Virus record (IMG/VR): IMGVR_UViG_3300033146_001634
Coordinates: 1 to 20,650 of that record
From: a virus
Strand: one strand, 5' to 3'
Length of the DNA stretch: 20,650 nt
In this document: positions 1-8,179 of the stretch, piece after piece
How the letters are laid out: the number at the start of each line of letters is the position of its first letter
How positions within the stretch are numbered: position 1 is the stretch's first letter
Notes under the pieces: model-generated
What the model saw: only the letters and a program-made list of their open reading frames with translations
Database searches by the model: none
What the model was told of the DNA's origin: nothing
Translations under genes and position numbers: made by a program

Positions 1-390
1 GTAGTGGAAAAGATTGTTTGTAGCATCCCCAGTCATATAAATATTTAATCCATCGTCTGAGATGTCAAATCCAGATGGTGCAGTATCTTGTCCTGCAACA
101 CTAAAAGCTTTTCCAGTGTATTGTAAAGCATTTGTGAAAGGTCGATACGGAGTCGGCAAATCATATTCAAAAACACTATTAAATTGGTTCCCAAGAATGT
201 AAAGCTTTGTCCCATTTTTCCCAAATCTAACAGATTCAGGGGTGTTGTCTTGTGCTAATGTAGAAATAAAGCCAACATGAGAAAGTGTCGTAATATCCCT
301 AGTTGTCCCAAAATCCCATTCGTCAATTCCGTTTCCAGTGTTTCCAGCTGTGATTAAAATTGTCCCAGTTGGGTCGATATCTATTTGTAT
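1..390 (-). pseudogene. C-terminal part of tail fibre, out of frame with its N-terminal part and cut by the window edge
   Basis: Read on the minus strand with codons starting at positions divisible by 3, this stretch is open from about 390 to the left edge. It carries on the repeat pattern of the fibre gene to its right. Two blade-like units are clear: one with 'NTPESVRFGKNGTKLYILG' and one with 'DTAPSGFDISDDGLNIYMTG'. They match units in the upstream frame ('TQPEGVLWLLNGTRLFIS', 'FDICATDDGLELYVTN'). A partial unit (IDIDPTGTILITAGNTGNG) sits at the junction. The frame has no start codon or ribosome site of its own, so it is the continuation of the 323-1153 gene after a +1 (or -2) frame change near 380-391. 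It could be a real mutation, a switchable locus or an assembly error. The gene continues beyond base 1. Confidence 0.72.
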
Positions 391-1153
391 AAGTTGCCGT
401 TGATAAATCCCCAGCTGTTGTCATTGTATATTGGTCGAGGTCATTTCCGCCGTCATTCGTTACATAGAGTTCTAACCCGTCGTCTGTCGCACAGATGTCA
501 AAGGGAGCCGGTCCTTGTCCGCTTACTGATAAAGTATTAACAATTGCTCCTTTTGTCGCAGAATCCCACGGAGTAGCAGGATTATATTGAATAATTCTAT
601 TATTTTGATTGTCTGATATGAATAGTCGGGTTCCGTTTAACAACCACAAGACCCCCTCTGGTTGGGTTGAATCTGTTCCTGTGATAGACAATGGAGTGCT
701 GTCTGCACCCGCGATATTAAATGCGTTTGTAGCACCTTCGACCATTCCAGCATTGCCAGTCCCGATAACAAAAGGTTTCGCTATTGTTTTTGAAAAAGCT
801 GTCCCTGTTATGTTTGATGTATTTGTCTCATCTCTTGCACTTATTGATGTAAAATTTAATTCTGCCCCAGAAACTAGCGACGGCGAACCACCGCTAATAA
901 ATCCCTTTGGAACACTACCACCAACTAATAACAATATTGCATCTAAAATCTGTGAATTCAAATAAGATTCTGGCACGTCGTTTGGTGTCATTCCTGCTTG
1001 GTTTAAAACAGCCTGAAAAAATCCCCACCAGTCATTAACTAACGCTTCTATGTATTCAGTGCCGTCTTTCAATCCGGGTGCAGACCGATTAACTGCCTTT
1101 GTGTTTGGAAAGTCAACGCCGTCCGTTGTAAATGTGTTTTTTAGTATTTTCAT
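323..1153 (-). CDS. Tail fibre or host-recognition protein, N-terminal part with beta-propeller-like repeats
   Basis: I start at the ATG at 1153, which has AGGAAAAG just upstream; an ATG at 1192 would overlap the preceding gene and lacks a ribosome site. The frame gives 276 residues. Residues 1-75 look like a virion-anchoring domain of phage fibres: an 'NRSAPGLKDGTEY' stretch followed by 'WWGFFQAVLNQAGMTPN' and 'SQILDAI'. A glycine/serine-rich linker follows. About 50-residue units then begin, built around 'xxDDGLELYVTNDxGNDLDQY', as in seven-bladed propeller or NHL-like sensors. The frame ends early at 323 in non-repeat sequence (WDNFNHSWKHWKRN), while the repeat pattern goes on in another frame. 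Its place directly after the gp48 homologue fits the Mu fibre gene. The anchoring role is inferred from position and from resemblance to known fibres. Confidence 0.75.
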   Translation of the reverse strand: MKILKNTFTTDGVDFPNTKAVNRSAPGLKDGTEYIEALVNDWWGFFQAVLNQAGMTPNDVPESYLNSQILDAILLLVGGSVPKGFISGGSPSLVSGAELNFTSISARDETNTSNITGTAFSKTIAKPFVIGTGNAGMVEGATNAFNIAGADSTPLSITGTDSTQPEGVLWLLNGTRLFISDNQNNRIIQYNPATPWDSATKGAIVNTLSVSGQGPAPFDICATDDGLELYVTNDGGNDLDQYTMTTAGDLSTATYTNRYRPNWDNFNHSWKHWKRN

Positions 1154-1161
1154 TTCTTTTC

Positions 1162-1824
1162 CTATATATAATTTGCGAATAAAATAGCCCAAGTGTTTAA
1201 TGGTTTATATTTTAAAATAAGGCTCCTAAACTCCTCTTTTCGTGTTGCAGGAATATCAATAGGATCTACGCTTTTAATTTCTCCGCTTGGATAATATTGA
1301 ATATTTTGTCCTATGAAAAATATATATTCCCATCCTGTTTGTGGTGTAAACACTTCATATTTTCCTGATATCTTTCCGTTTATAATAAGTTCTCCACCAA
1401 AGCTCAAACCACATTCAGCATTATCATAACCGCACACTGCATCTTCTTCACCGCACACCATTAAGGGTATTCCTGCAATAAATCCCTCTGGATTTGTAGG
1501 GTGCTCATTTTGATAAACTCCGATATCAAAACCATATCTTTTTGCGAACTCAACTAGACCGTCTGGTGTCGCAAGGTCATCTTGCATATTTATAGCACCA
1601 GCTAATCTTTGACGGCGAATTTCCTCTGTTTGTCCTTGATTCGCAAGTCCATATTCTCGCTCGCAATCTAATAACATAATAGTCTTTTTCGGGTCAAAAA
1701 TCAAGCCAAGCTGGTTTAAAAATTCTTTTACTGGACTGAAATTGTCGTTTTTTGCTTCTAATAAATCGTCCGCCTGCCCTGTAAAATCCCAAGCCTTTCC
1801 TTTCGGATATAGTTTTTTAAACAT
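1162..1824 (-). CDS. Baseplate/tail protein of the Mu gp48 (YmfQ, DUF2313) family
   Basis: This 220-residue protein sits in the Mu gp48 slot between baseplate J and the fibre. It begins with the typical 'LYPKGKAWDF' (family pattern LLPxGxAW) and continues with 'EFLNQLGLIFDPKKTIMLLDCEREYGL', where the family carries its conserved PxTAxxLLxxWExxxGL block. 'RRQRLAGAINMQDDLATPDGLVEFAKRYGFD' also fits. In Mu-like phages the protein caps the baseplate wedge and links to fibres. A short internal repeat places C124-G, C131-G and C138-G exactly seven residues apart, followed by a GG. The ATG at 1824 overlaps the baseplate J stop by eight bases and has an AGGAGC upstream, so the start is well supported. 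Confidence 0.85.
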   Translation of the reverse strand: MFKKLYPKGKAWDFTGQADDLLEAKNDNFSPVKEFLNQLGLIFDPKKTIMLLDCEREYGLANQGQTEEIRRQRLAGAINMQDDLATPDGLVEFAKRYGFDIGVYQNEHPTNPEGFIAGIPLMVCGEEDAVCGYDNAECGLSFGGELIINGKISGKYEVFTPQTGWEYIFFIGQNIQYYPSGEIKSVDPIDIPATRKEEFRSLILKYKPLNTWAILFANYI

Positions 1825-2974
1825 ATGAAACTGCTCCTAAACCTACTAATTCTCCTGCATCCAAAACATAACTTGTAAAAGGAGTTCCACTCTGTTCTAA
1901 ATCCACACTATCGGCTTTTCCACCATAATTTGAAATCACATCTTGAACGATTTTTGAAACTGAAACATCTGTAATCGCATCCGCTTTTTCAAATTCAACA
2001 TCCAAGCCGTCAATATAAGCTCGCATTGAACGGAAAAACACATCCAAAGCATCCTCAATGTCGCTTTCGCAACTCGCAACAGAACCAGCATTTACAACTA
2101 GATTCGTAATAATCACATCAATAGAAGTTCTATAAATAGGTAAAACATAAAGAGTTGAATTAGTCGCCCCTAGTGTTTGTCTAGCTTGTCCGTTTTCGTC
2201 TGTTATTATATGGTTTCGCACATTTGTTAACAATCCAGCGGGCGGAACCCCGTCAGGACTTATATCTGTTTGGCATTCTATAAAAATTGTTCTTTCAGGT
2301 GGGGTGCTTGACGGTTGGTCTGGTCGTCCAGCATAAGGATAAGCACGGCGAACCCCTGCAACCTCTTCACACCAGTATCTATAATCAGCTGGATTCCCAC
2401 CACCATATTTGTTTTTTTTCGCATCTAATAATCGCACTCTGTAATCTACATCGGATTCAGCATCCGCACCAGTTGAATCAATAGTCAAAACTTCGCCTGA
2501 ACTTGCCACCCCTGCAACTGGATTTTGCAATGTTAAAGTATCTCCAACATTAAGGTTTCCTGTCGCACCAAGCTCTTTTGCAGTAATAGAAACATCAATA
2601 AATCCACCTACTTCACTTGCAGGAGCATCAATAGAATATGAAACACCATTAGAATCGCCTGTAAATCCATTTGTAGAGGATAAACTCGACCCAGTGTCAG
2701 CATCGATACGAACTGTTAATCGTGTAGCACTAGCAGGCTTTCTTGGAACGGATAAATCCAATCCAATTTTATCAAGATTTAATTCGGTTGCAGTTCTTAT
2801 GAAATTTTGTGATATTCTCTCCATTCCAAAACGATATAAAGAAGTCCCTAGCATCGCATCCACTATTGACATAACTCTCAAAAAAGACTTTGTTAAAACA
2901 GGTGATTTTTGCACGAGTCTATTTTCATAATTAGTTAAGTTTTGCTCTGAAATTTGTTTTGTAGTTGGAATCAT
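1817..2974 (-). CDS. Baseplate J-like protein (Mu gp47 family)
   Basis: The protein is 385 residues when begun at MIPTTKQI (ATG at 2974), which has AAGGAG seven bases upstream and forms an ATGA overlap with gp46. The upstream in-frame ATG at 3007 gives an Arg-rich leader (NKRRRR) that looks like translated ribosome-site DNA, so I reject it. Family hallmarks include the N-terminal 'MSIVDAMLGTSLYRFGMERISQN' helix and 'TELNLDKIGLDLSVPRKPA'. 'AKELGATGNLNVGDTLTLQNPVAGV' and 'ESDVDYRVRLLDAKKNKYGGGNPADYRYWCEEVAGVRRAYPY' are the strongest baseplate J signatures. This is the wedge protein that links the central hub to the tail fibres in contractile tails. Length is close to Mu gp47 (about 360). Confidence 0.93.
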   Translation of the reverse strand: MIPTTKQISEQNLTNYENRLVQKSPVLTKSFLRVMSIVDAMLGTSLYRFGMERISQNFIRTATELNLDKIGLDLSVPRKPASATRLTVRIDADTGSSLSSTNGFTGDSNGVSYSIDAPASEVGGFIDVSITAKELGATGNLNVGDTLTLQNPVAGVASSGEVLTIDSTGADAESDVDYRVRLLDAKKNKYGGGNPADYRYWCEEVAGVRRAYPYAGRPDQPSSTPPERTIFIECQTDISPDGVPPAGLLTNVRNHIITDENGQARQTLGATNSTLYVLPIYRTSIDVIITNLVVNAGSVASCESDIEDALDVFFRSMRAYIDGLDVEFEKADAITDVSVSKIVQDVISNYGGKADSVDLEQSGTPFTSYVLDAGELVGLGAVSYV

Positions 2975-3378
2975 TGTCCTTCTCCTTCTTTTATTTGGTA
3001 AATCCAATTAGCAGAATCTTTTGTAAATTCAAAAGTAATTCCATTAAAGCCCTTTGGGTATAATTTTATTGTTATATTTATAATTCTATTTACATTTACT
3101 TCGCACTCCACTTTTTCGCATAAACTTTCTGTTAACCAATTCAAGGCTTCTAAGCACGAAATTCGTATATTGCTTTCGGTGTCCTTTGTTATGGATTCAT
3201 TACAAGTTTTTTCAAAATCACTTCCAATTTCAACCCCTAAATCATTTCCGAACCATCCTTTTTTTGTAAATAAAGAAATCAAAACTGCATTTTCTAGCCC
3301 GTGGTCGTATTTTGGGCGACCTCCAAGAAACTTTATTTCAGTTCCGTTTTTAGTTAAAAATAATTTTATATCACTCAT
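2971..3378 (-). CDS. Baseplate wedge protein of the Mu gp46 family
   Basis: The 135-residue protein has the family's short beta-strand opening (DIKLFLTKNGTEIKFLGG), then 'GLENAVLISLFTKKGWFGND', which matches the family's 'L..AV.ISLFTD' and 'GWWGD' blocks. Its C-terminal half is 'SCLEALNWLTESLCEKVECEV', a helix followed by strands. The fold is the gpW/gp25-like wedge component that works with baseplate J. It lies between the gp45-like spike and gp47-like genes, exactly as in Mu. The ATG at 3378 overlaps the spike stop as ATGA, with GGAG about ten bases upstream, so translation is probably coupled. Confidence 0.85.
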   Translation of the reverse strand: MSDIKLFLTKNGTEIKFLGGRPKYDHGLENAVLISLFTKKGWFGNDLGVEIGSDFEKTCNESITKDTESNIRISCLEALNWLTESLCEKVECEVNVNRIINITIKLYPKGFNGITFEFTKDSANWIYQIKEGEGQ

Positions 3379-3878
3379 AGTTTTACATCTCCATCTTTTG
3401 CAGGTGAAATATCCGACACAATCGGAGCTATCAAAGGTTGATAAGCAGGTAAAACAGTAGCTATTTTCGCAAATTCTACATTCATATCTACAATCATTTT
3501 ATCATAAACTGTTTTTAATTCATTGTAAAGTATTGCATAATCACCAGCACTATTTATTTCAAGCCCGCTTGCAGTTTCTATAATAACAACCCCGTCTTTT
3601 CGCAAGTAGATTTTAGAACCACCTGCATATAGTTTTTTTTCTCCTGCTTCTATGTCGCATTCAACCCCATCATCGCATGCATAGGCAATTTTCCAAGATT
3701 CACCGTTGTTAGCAATTTGAACTCTTGACTCATTTTCTGGAATATAAAACTCACCGCCCTGTTGAATCCATTCGCAAGTTTGTATATCACCAGCGGAAAT
3801 TTCAACTGAAAGCAAAACGACATTTTTATCACCGTCTCTATTTTTTCCAATTCTATTGCCTTTTACAATTCCTATCAT
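3375..3878 (-). CDS. Baseplate spike/central puncturing protein (Mu gp45, gpV type)
   Basis: This 167-residue protein lies between the hub and gp46, where Mu encodes its gp45 spike. The N-terminal half is beta-rich with 'MIGIVKGNRIGKNRDGDKNVVLLSVEI', consistent with the OB-fold that attaches the spike trimer to the hub. Residues 60-105 have alternating strands (CDDGVECDIEAGEKKLYAGGSKIYLRKDGVVIIE), typical of the beta-helix stem. The C-terminus is helical and proline-rich, with no His-x-His metal-binding tip of the kind seen in Mu and P2 spikes, so the membrane-piercing tip may be different or absent. Its ATG at 3878 overlaps the hub stop as ATGA. Assignment rests on position and strand pattern more than on one diagnostic motif. 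Confidence 0.8.
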   Translation of the reverse strand: MIGIVKGNRIGKNRDGDKNVVLLSVEISAGDIQTCEWIQQGGEFYIPENESRVQIANNGESWKIAYACDDGVECDIEAGEKKLYAGGSKIYLRKDGVVIIETASGLEINSAGDYAILYNELKTVYDKMIVDMNVEFAKIATVLPAYQPLIAPIVSDISPAKDGDVKL

Positions 3879-5095
3879 ATGCTAAAAACCTTTGGTATCT
3901 CTTCTCCTGTGTAAACCTGTGGAGGAACACAACTTAATTCAACCGACCTTTTGTCAGGGTCATATTTATAAACGACAGACTTTATTAAAAAATCAAATCC
4001 ATCTTTTAGAAAAATCAAATCGCTTTTCAAAGTTAATCCTGTGTTTGTTTTCCATAATTTGCCTTTTGGATTATAAAGCCCTGCATAAGAAATAGGAAAA
4101 GTTAAAGCATCCGCAACCGCCTTGCTTCGCTCCCAATTTGCACTGTCTTGCAATCCGCCCTGTGTTTCTCCAACTGAAAAACTTCTAAATCTAGCAAGCG
4201 GAACCGTTTCGTCTTTTGCAACAGCATAACCATTTGTCTTTTTTGGAGTTGTAGCATTTACTCTATAACTTGCGAATTTTTTCCGCCCGTCAAATCCAGC
4301 TCCTAAGTATTGAAAATCGCCTTTTTCTAAAATCACTTTTGGAGTTTCTGTATTAGCTTTTGAAATTATAACAGTTCCTTTTGCTCCACAGGTCAATAAA
4401 ACCGATTCTTGTTTTGCTATTTTCAACATTGAACTAAAAATCGTGTCTTCTTTTGTGGCTGTTATTCTCTTAAATAGCTTTTTGGCTCCGTTATTTTCAA
4501 CCGTGATAGGAGAACAGACTATTTTCGCATAATTCTCCAAAGTCATATTATTTCGCTCGTAAGGAGGTTTTAGTGTTGAATCCACTAAATCAGCTGTATA
4601 ACTATAACATTTCAAAGTCAAAGTCTCGCCTGTCCCGTCTGCTTTTGGATTCGCTTCGTAAAGCCGTCCAGAAATTACAAGCTCGTTTCCTATGTAAAAT
4701 TTCATATCTGTATAAGAAAATGGAAAAACTTTTTTCTTTAATTTTTCGTCGTTTCTGTCAAAAGGAATTTGAATCACACACCCATCTTCAAGGGCATTTA
4801 TACTCGTTGTAATTGTTGCAGAAATAAAATCAATTTCGTCCCCGCCTAAAATAAAAGTGCCTTCGCCTTTTTCTTTTCCCGTCATTTTGGATTCAATATC
4901 ATTTAGCTTTGGAATATAAACCACTTCATTAGGATAAATTAAATCAGGGTCGTTGCTTTTTAATCTGTTTTGATTCGCATCATAGATTATTCTCCACTTT
5001 GTCATATCTCCATATGCAATTTGTGAAATAGTAGAAAGCCAGTCGCCTTTTTTTATTCTATACATAAAGCCTTGTTTTGGAACTTTACTAAACAT
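3875..5095 (-). CDS. Baseplate hub protein of the Mu gpP (gp44) type fused to an N-terminal LysM domain
   Basis: Residues 12-62 form a clear LysM module: 'YRIKKGDWLSTISQIAYGD', then 'IYDANQNRLKSNDPDLIYPNEVVYIP'. After a charged linker comes a hub-type body with 'GDEIDFISATITTSINALEDGCVIQIPF', matching the first beta domain of gp27/gp44 hubs. 'YRVNATTPKKTNGYAVAKDETVPLARFRSFSVGETQGG', then 'ALTFPISYAGLYNPKGKLWKTNTGL', match the third domain. In contractile tails the hub trimer carries the spike and closes the tube. LysM modules bind peptidoglycan or act as tail-assembly connectors; here it sits in the same chain as the hub. At 406 residues it exceeds Mu gpP (about 380) by roughly the length of the added domain. 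The start at 5095 overlaps the preceding gene by eight bases. Confidence 0.85.
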   Translation of the reverse strand: MFSKVPKQGFMYRIKKGDWLSTISQIAYGDMTKWRIIYDANQNRLKSNDPDLIYPNEVVYIPKLNDIESKMTGKEKGEGTFILGGDEIDFISATITTSINALEDGCVIQIPFDRNDEKLKKKVFPFSYTDMKFYIGNELVISGRLYEANPKADGTGETLTLKCYSYTADLVDSTLKPPYERNNMTLENYAKIVCSPITVENNGAKKLFKRITATKEDTIFSSMLKIAKQESVLLTCGAKGTVIISKANTETPKVILEKGDFQYLGAGFDGRKKFASYRVNATTPKKTNGYAVAKDETVPLARFRSFSVGETQGGLQDSANWERSKAVADALTFPISYAGLYNPKGKLWKTNTGLTLKSDLIFLKDGFDFLIKSVVYKYDPDKRSVELSCVPPQVYTGEEIPKVFSI

Positions 5096-6323
5096 AAATC
5101 ACAATCTCCCTACCAACAGGAAGTTCTAAAATCTCTTCGCCTGTGAGTCCATTTGTTTTTATGAAAAAGTCAAAATTTTCGTCGTTTTCTCCAAGAGTTC
5201 CATATTCGTTTATACACAATCCAATCGCAGGAATCGGCTCTGAAATTATAATTGTTTTTTCAATACTTAAATTAAAGACATTATTTAGAACATAAGAAAT
5301 CGCAGAATCTAAACCATATAAACCGCTTGTATATGTTTTGCTTTGTGAAAAATAAGTATCTTCAAGATTTTGATTCGCAAAAACCTCCGAGTTTTCGTCA
5401 AGTTTATTTACGATTTTATCATAAAGAGCTGTAATCCTATCAATAGTATCAATCGCAGTTTTTCTATTTGAAAAGTCGCTATTTAATAAAATATATCCTA
5501 AACCATTTATTGTTTGTCCTAAGACCAGTTCTTGCATTTTAGCAATACCGAAGTTTTTATCATTTGCAGTTTCTGGACTCATTTCAAAAACAGAATCAGT
5601 CATTGCTTGAAAACTCTCAATGCTTTTATCAATATCTTCTTTTATTAGACTTGGCAATTTTACTAAATTTTGGAATTGTCCCGCAACACTCAATGCACTA
5701 TACTCACTACTTTCTGCATATTCTTTTATCCCGTTATAAATACCTAAAACCTGTGCATTTATTTCTGCATTCAACTCAAAAACTGGACTCAATAGATTTG
5801 TTATTTTTTCCGCAAATTCAAGTGATTTTCTTTTCATAGAACTCGCATCTTTGAAATCAAAACCCAATAAACCATCTGTCTCGTTTTCACTAAAAAAACT
5901 TAGAGAATCATTTTTATAATTGCTTCTTTTTATAAAGTTCTCAGTATGAATCCAATTTGTATTTATTTTATAAAGACCACCGCTTCTTGTAGGGTCGTTA
6001 TCAACTGAAAAACTTATCAATAATAATTTCATAAAACCATTTACTGGGTGAACCACTTGCCAAGTGCCTTTTTCCTCAGTGGATTTTAGAAACTGCTTTG
6101 TCATTAAATCAGGACTTTCTCCGTCAAAAAAAATAGGAAAATCATAGCGAAAACCTTTTACACCTAAATCTTGCCCGATAGTCCCACGAAAATTCGGCAT
6201 ATCAAATAAACCGATTTTCTTTTCACCATTCATAGTGTCTTTTTGAAACTTCGCATCAAAGCGAATCCCATTTGGAGAAATTAAACTTATAGAACCGCGA
6301 ACCCTTGAACTCCAATCTGCCAT
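5088..6323 (-). CDS. DNA circularisation/tail protein of the Mu gpN (gp43) family
   Basis: The 411-residue protein opens with the family's N-terminal domain: 'GSISLISPNGIRFDAKFQKDT', then 'FDMPNFRGTIGQDLGVKGFRYDFPIFFDGESPD'. These correspond to the conserved 'SFRGVPF...G.GRR...HEYP.RD.P..EDLG.....F' layout. 'GTWQVVHPVNGFMKLLLISFSVDND' is the typical 'G.LVHP..G......' motif. In Mu this protein is a tail/baseplate component next to the tape measure; the circularisation name comes from an older phage study. The middle is alpha-helical and probably forms the tail-tip ring. Its ATG at 6323 shares bases with the tape measure stop (TAATG), so expression of the two is coupled. Confidence 0.87.
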   Translation of the reverse strand: MADWSSRVRGSISLISPNGIRFDAKFQKDTMNGEKKIGLFDMPNFRGTIGQDLGVKGFRYDFPIFFDGESPDLMTKQFLKSTEEKGTWQVVHPVNGFMKLLLISFSVDNDPTRSGGLYKINTNWIHTENFIKRSNYKNDSLSFFSENETDGLLGFDFKDASSMKRKSLEFAEKITNLLSPVFELNAEINAQVLGIYNGIKEYAESSEYSALSVAGQFQNLVKLPSLIKEDIDKSIESFQAMTDSVFEMSPETANDKNFGIAKMQELVLGQTINGLGYILLNSDFSNRKTAIDTIDRITALYDKIVNKLDENSEVFANQNLEDTYFSQSKTYTSGLYGLDSAISYVLNNVFNLSIEKTIIISEPIPAIGLCINEYGTLGENDENFDFFIKTNGLTGEEILELPVGREIVIYV

Positions 6324-8179
6324 TAGTTAAGCCCCGCTATTGCTAAGTCTAAATTTCCGCCTGTTTTCATTGAATCCATTTTTAGATTTTTAGGAGCATT
6401 TTCAAAACTAAGTTTTCCATTAAAACTGCTTTTCGTAACAGATACAGGAACAGATTTTGCTAGCATTTCAGACCCACTGTCCGCAGAAAACATCGCATTA
6501 TTTCCAGAGCTTGTGTCATAAATACCACCACCAGATGTTTGTGAACTCATTGCAGAGCGTCGCTCTTTTCCGCCCCCAAAACCAAATGCACGACCAACGA
6601 TAGTATCACCCAGTGTGGTTCCCATTCTATCAGACCAATCACCAAGTTGTTTTAAAAATCCAAACTTCTTTTCAAGATAAATAATAGCAACTGTAAGTGC
6701 TGCAATTCCTGCAATTGTCGCTCCAATAGGATTTAAAACCATAGCCAAACCAAGAGCTTTAAATCCCCCAACAACACCTCCAAGACCCGCAATCATACTT
6801 GTAAATCTAAACGCCATCATTCCCGCTTTAAATGCCATAAATGGAACTAAAACCATTTCTAAACTTATACCAAGTTTATCAAACATTCCAAACATCGTTC
6901 TTAAAGGAAAAGTCAAAGCATCGACAACAGTTGCAATTGTTTTAACGCCTTTAATAAACGACTCTATTCCGTCAATTATTTTATCAACACTAAAATTACT
7001 TACCTTTTCTGTTAGCCCTGTTATTCCATCTTTAAATCTATCTAAAAAAGCATTGAAAACAGTAAAAGCTTTATCAGTCAAAGCACTTTTAAGAGTCGCA
7101 AGTTTCATTTTTGCAGTTTGTCTCATTAGTTCCGCAGTTTGTTTTGTCGAACCTTTCGCATCTTCTGTCAAACCTTGATAGGCACTTCGTAAATCGCCGA
7201 TTTTATCAAGTAAAACACTCGCACCTGCAATAGGAATTTTTCCAAAAATATCTTTTAATGCTTTTGCTTGTTCTACATTTCCCATTTTTTTCATTTTTCC
7301 AGACATTTGTGCTAAAATATCTGTCATTTTCAACATATTTCCTGAACTGTCTTTTGTTTGAACTCCTAAGTTTTTCAAAACCTTTCCACCCTTACTTGCA
7401 GAATCTGTCATTGCTAGAAACACATTTTTCAAAGCAGTTCCAGACTGGGTGCCTTTTATACCAGCATTTCCAAGTGTCATTGTTAAAGCAGAAAGCTCTT
7501 CAATATCAGCTCCCAAAGTTTTTGCAATCGGTGCCGACATTTTGAAAGTTTCAAACATATTTTCAATCGTAACATTTGCGGAATTTGCACTATAAGAAAG
7601 GTTGTCATTTACTCGTTTTAGATTTGCAATTTTGTCAGCCGTGTTTTTTGCTTCCATTCCAAAAGCCCCTAGAATATCAGAAGACCAATCGGCAACATTT
7701 GTAAATTCTTCTCCACTCGCAGTAGCAAGATTTATCATAGGAACGAGTGCCTGAATTGCCTCCTTAGAATTAAAACCAGCCCTTGCTAGAAAATCCAAAG
7801 CCTCCGCAGACTGAGTCGCCGTGTATTCGGTTGTAGCTCCTGCATCTCGTGCCGCTTTTTTTATTCCGTCTAATTGTGATGTAAAATTTTTCGCAGAATT
7901 GTCTATGTCCTTAAAACGAGTTCCTGCACCAACGATAGCCTGTTCGTAATCTAAAAAACTACTCGCAGTTTCCGTTACTCCTTGGGTTACAAGTGAAAGC
8001 CCCCGTTGAACTAATCCAGCCGATAAAACAGACTTAAAAGTAGAACCCATTGTCATTGCATTTTTATTTGCACGACCAGTCGCCTTTGACAACTTATTCA
8101 TTTTGTTTGTCATTTTTGCGACTTGTTTTGACAACTTATCTGTTGCCTTAAATTCAATTCCTGCTTTGTAGTTCGGCAT
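6323..8179 (-). CDS. Tail tape measure protein (TP901/Mu gp42 type)
   Basis: This is the longest tail gene after the terminase, at 618 residues. The N-terminus is a basic coiled-coil-prone region (KLSKQVAKMTNKMNKLSKA). It is followed by the core tape-measure domain: 'FDYEQAIVGAGTRFKDI'-like text, 'AARDAGATTEYTATQSAEALDFLARAGFNSKEAIQALVPMINLATASGEEF', and 'SALTMTLGNAGIKGTQSGTALKNVFLAMT'. These are textbook family blocks. Hydrophobic segments lie at about 440-479 and 480-502 (NPIGATIAGIAALTVAIIYL), suited to insertion into the host inner membrane. The protein sets tail length. By the usual 1.5 angstroms per residue, 618 residues imply a tail near 90 nm, comparable with Mu or slightly shorter (inference). 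It overlaps the chaperone -1 frame upstream and the gpN gene downstream. Confidence 0.93.
   Translation of the reverse strand: MPNYKAGIEFKATDKLSKQVAKMTNKMNKLSKATGRANKNAMTMGSTFKSVLSAGLVQRGLSLVTQGVTETASSFLDYEQAIVGAGTRFKDIDNSAKNFTSQLDGIKKAARDAGATTEYTATQSAEALDFLARAGFNSKEAIQALVPMINLATASGEEFTNVADWSSDILGAFGMEAKNTADKIANLKRVNDNLSYSANSANVTIENMFETFKMSAPIAKTLGADIEELSALTMTLGNAGIKGTQSGTALKNVFLAMTDSASKGGKVLKNLGVQTKDSSGNMLKMTDILAQMSGKMKKMGNVEQAKALKDIFGKIPIAGASVLLDKIGDLRSAYQGLTEDAKGSTKQTAELMRQTAKMKLATLKSALTDKAFTVFNAFLDRFKDGITGLTEKVSNFSVDKIIDGIESFIKGVKTIATVVDALTFPLRTMFGMFDKLGISLEMVLVPFMAFKAGMMAFRFTSMIAGLGGVVGGFKALGLAMVLNPIGATIAGIAALTVAIIYLEKKFGFLKQLGDWSDRMGTTLGDTIVGRAFGFGGGKERRSAMSSQTSGGGIYDTSSGNNAMFSADSGSEMLAKSVPVSVTKSSFNGKLSFENAPKNLKMDSMKTGGNLDLAIAGLN

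Noticed and set aside
609-965. Plus-strand open frames, for example 609-965, 3170-3460, 16451-16768 and 18822-19175
   Set aside because: All lie opposite well-supported minus-strand genes, lack good ribosome sites and encode low-complexity peptides without recognisable domains. They are antisense shadows.
2975-3007. Longer start for baseplate J at 3007
   Set aside because: The extra residues (NKRRRR and neighbours) are the translated purine-rich ribosome site. The ATG at 2974 has ideal spacing and an ATGA junction.
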